Assembly (NCBI GenBank): GCA_039184055.1
Contig: JBCDBH010000160.1
Coordinates: 1 to 12,844 of the forward strand
DNA length: 12,844 bases
Reading direction: 5' to 3'
Origin: JBCDBH01 sp039184055
GTDB taxonomy: Bacteria > Acidobacteriota > Thermoanaerobaculia > Multivoradales > J023
How positions within the stretch are numbered: the first letter of the stretch is position 1; every line of letters starts with the position of its first letter. A program made the position numbers and the translations under genes. Below, one piece after another: positions 12,835 to 12,844 of this stretch. The notes beneath the pieces were generated by a model. The model saw nothing but the letters and a program-made list of their open reading frames with translations. It was not told the origin of the DNA and did not search any database.

Positions 12835-12844
12835 GTTGTCGCTG

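Noticed and set aside
1..12844. Mobile elements, CRISPR arrays, tRNA or rRNA genes
   Set aside because: I found no transposase or integrase-like protein, no terminal inverted repeats with target duplications, no regularly spaced repeats with spacers, and no tRNA-like cloverleaf or rRNA segment.

Overview
The window is a GC-rich stretch of bacterial chromosome with dense, short-spaced genes and a strong bias towards exported proteins. The envelope inventory suggests a didermic, respiring soil or water heterotroph: a Tat-type Rieske protein, an exported PQQ-like beta-propeller protein, a LolA-like protein, a DUF4412-like protein and a very large periplasmic or surface cytochrome c protein. The protein style reminds me of Acidobacteriota (Thermoanaerobaculia-like), but no gene in the window is diagnostic. 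Myxococcota, Gemmatimonadota or a gammaproteobacterium remain possible. I see no tRNA, rRNA, CRISPR array, transposase or phage gene.

Layout. Left edge (1-630, minus): a Rieske iron-sulfur protein, followed one base later by the first codons of a gene that runs off the window, probably cytochrome b; together they would be part of a bc-type quinol oxidoreductase. Positions 753-2889: a LysR regulator (minus) diverges from a beta-hydroxyacid dehydrogenase (plus), which is followed by a small two-helix membrane protein. A strong 11-bp-stem hairpin then separates these plus-strand genes from the convergent minus-strand block.

Central block (2947-10013, minus), read in transcription order: a 1373-residue multidomain cytochrome c protein with its own well-formed promoter region and downstream intrinsic terminator; a DUF4412-like secreted protein; then a two-gene operon of a PQQ-like beta-propeller protein and a LolA-like protein. 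All four products carry signal peptides. The 1373-residue protein is the most striking item. It joins an LVIVD-type propeller, an SbsA-type Ig domain, a PKD domain, a YVTN/YncE-like propeller and a di-haem cytochrome c region. A carbohydrate-binding-module-like beta-sandwich is spliced into the second haem domain, and the protein ends in a short tail that may be a sorting tag. Its promoter (TTGACA, 16 bp, TATTCT) carries two overlapping inverted repeats and three upstream copies of AATTGTCA spaced 21 and 41 bp apart, so it looks regulated.

Right part: a PAP2-type membrane phosphatase with PSGD in place of PSGH is coupled to a small exported NTF2/SnoaL-like protein (minus). A gene-poor stretch of about 300 bp with several palindromes follows, then a plus-strand DXD-containing protein that is probably a glycosyltransferase.
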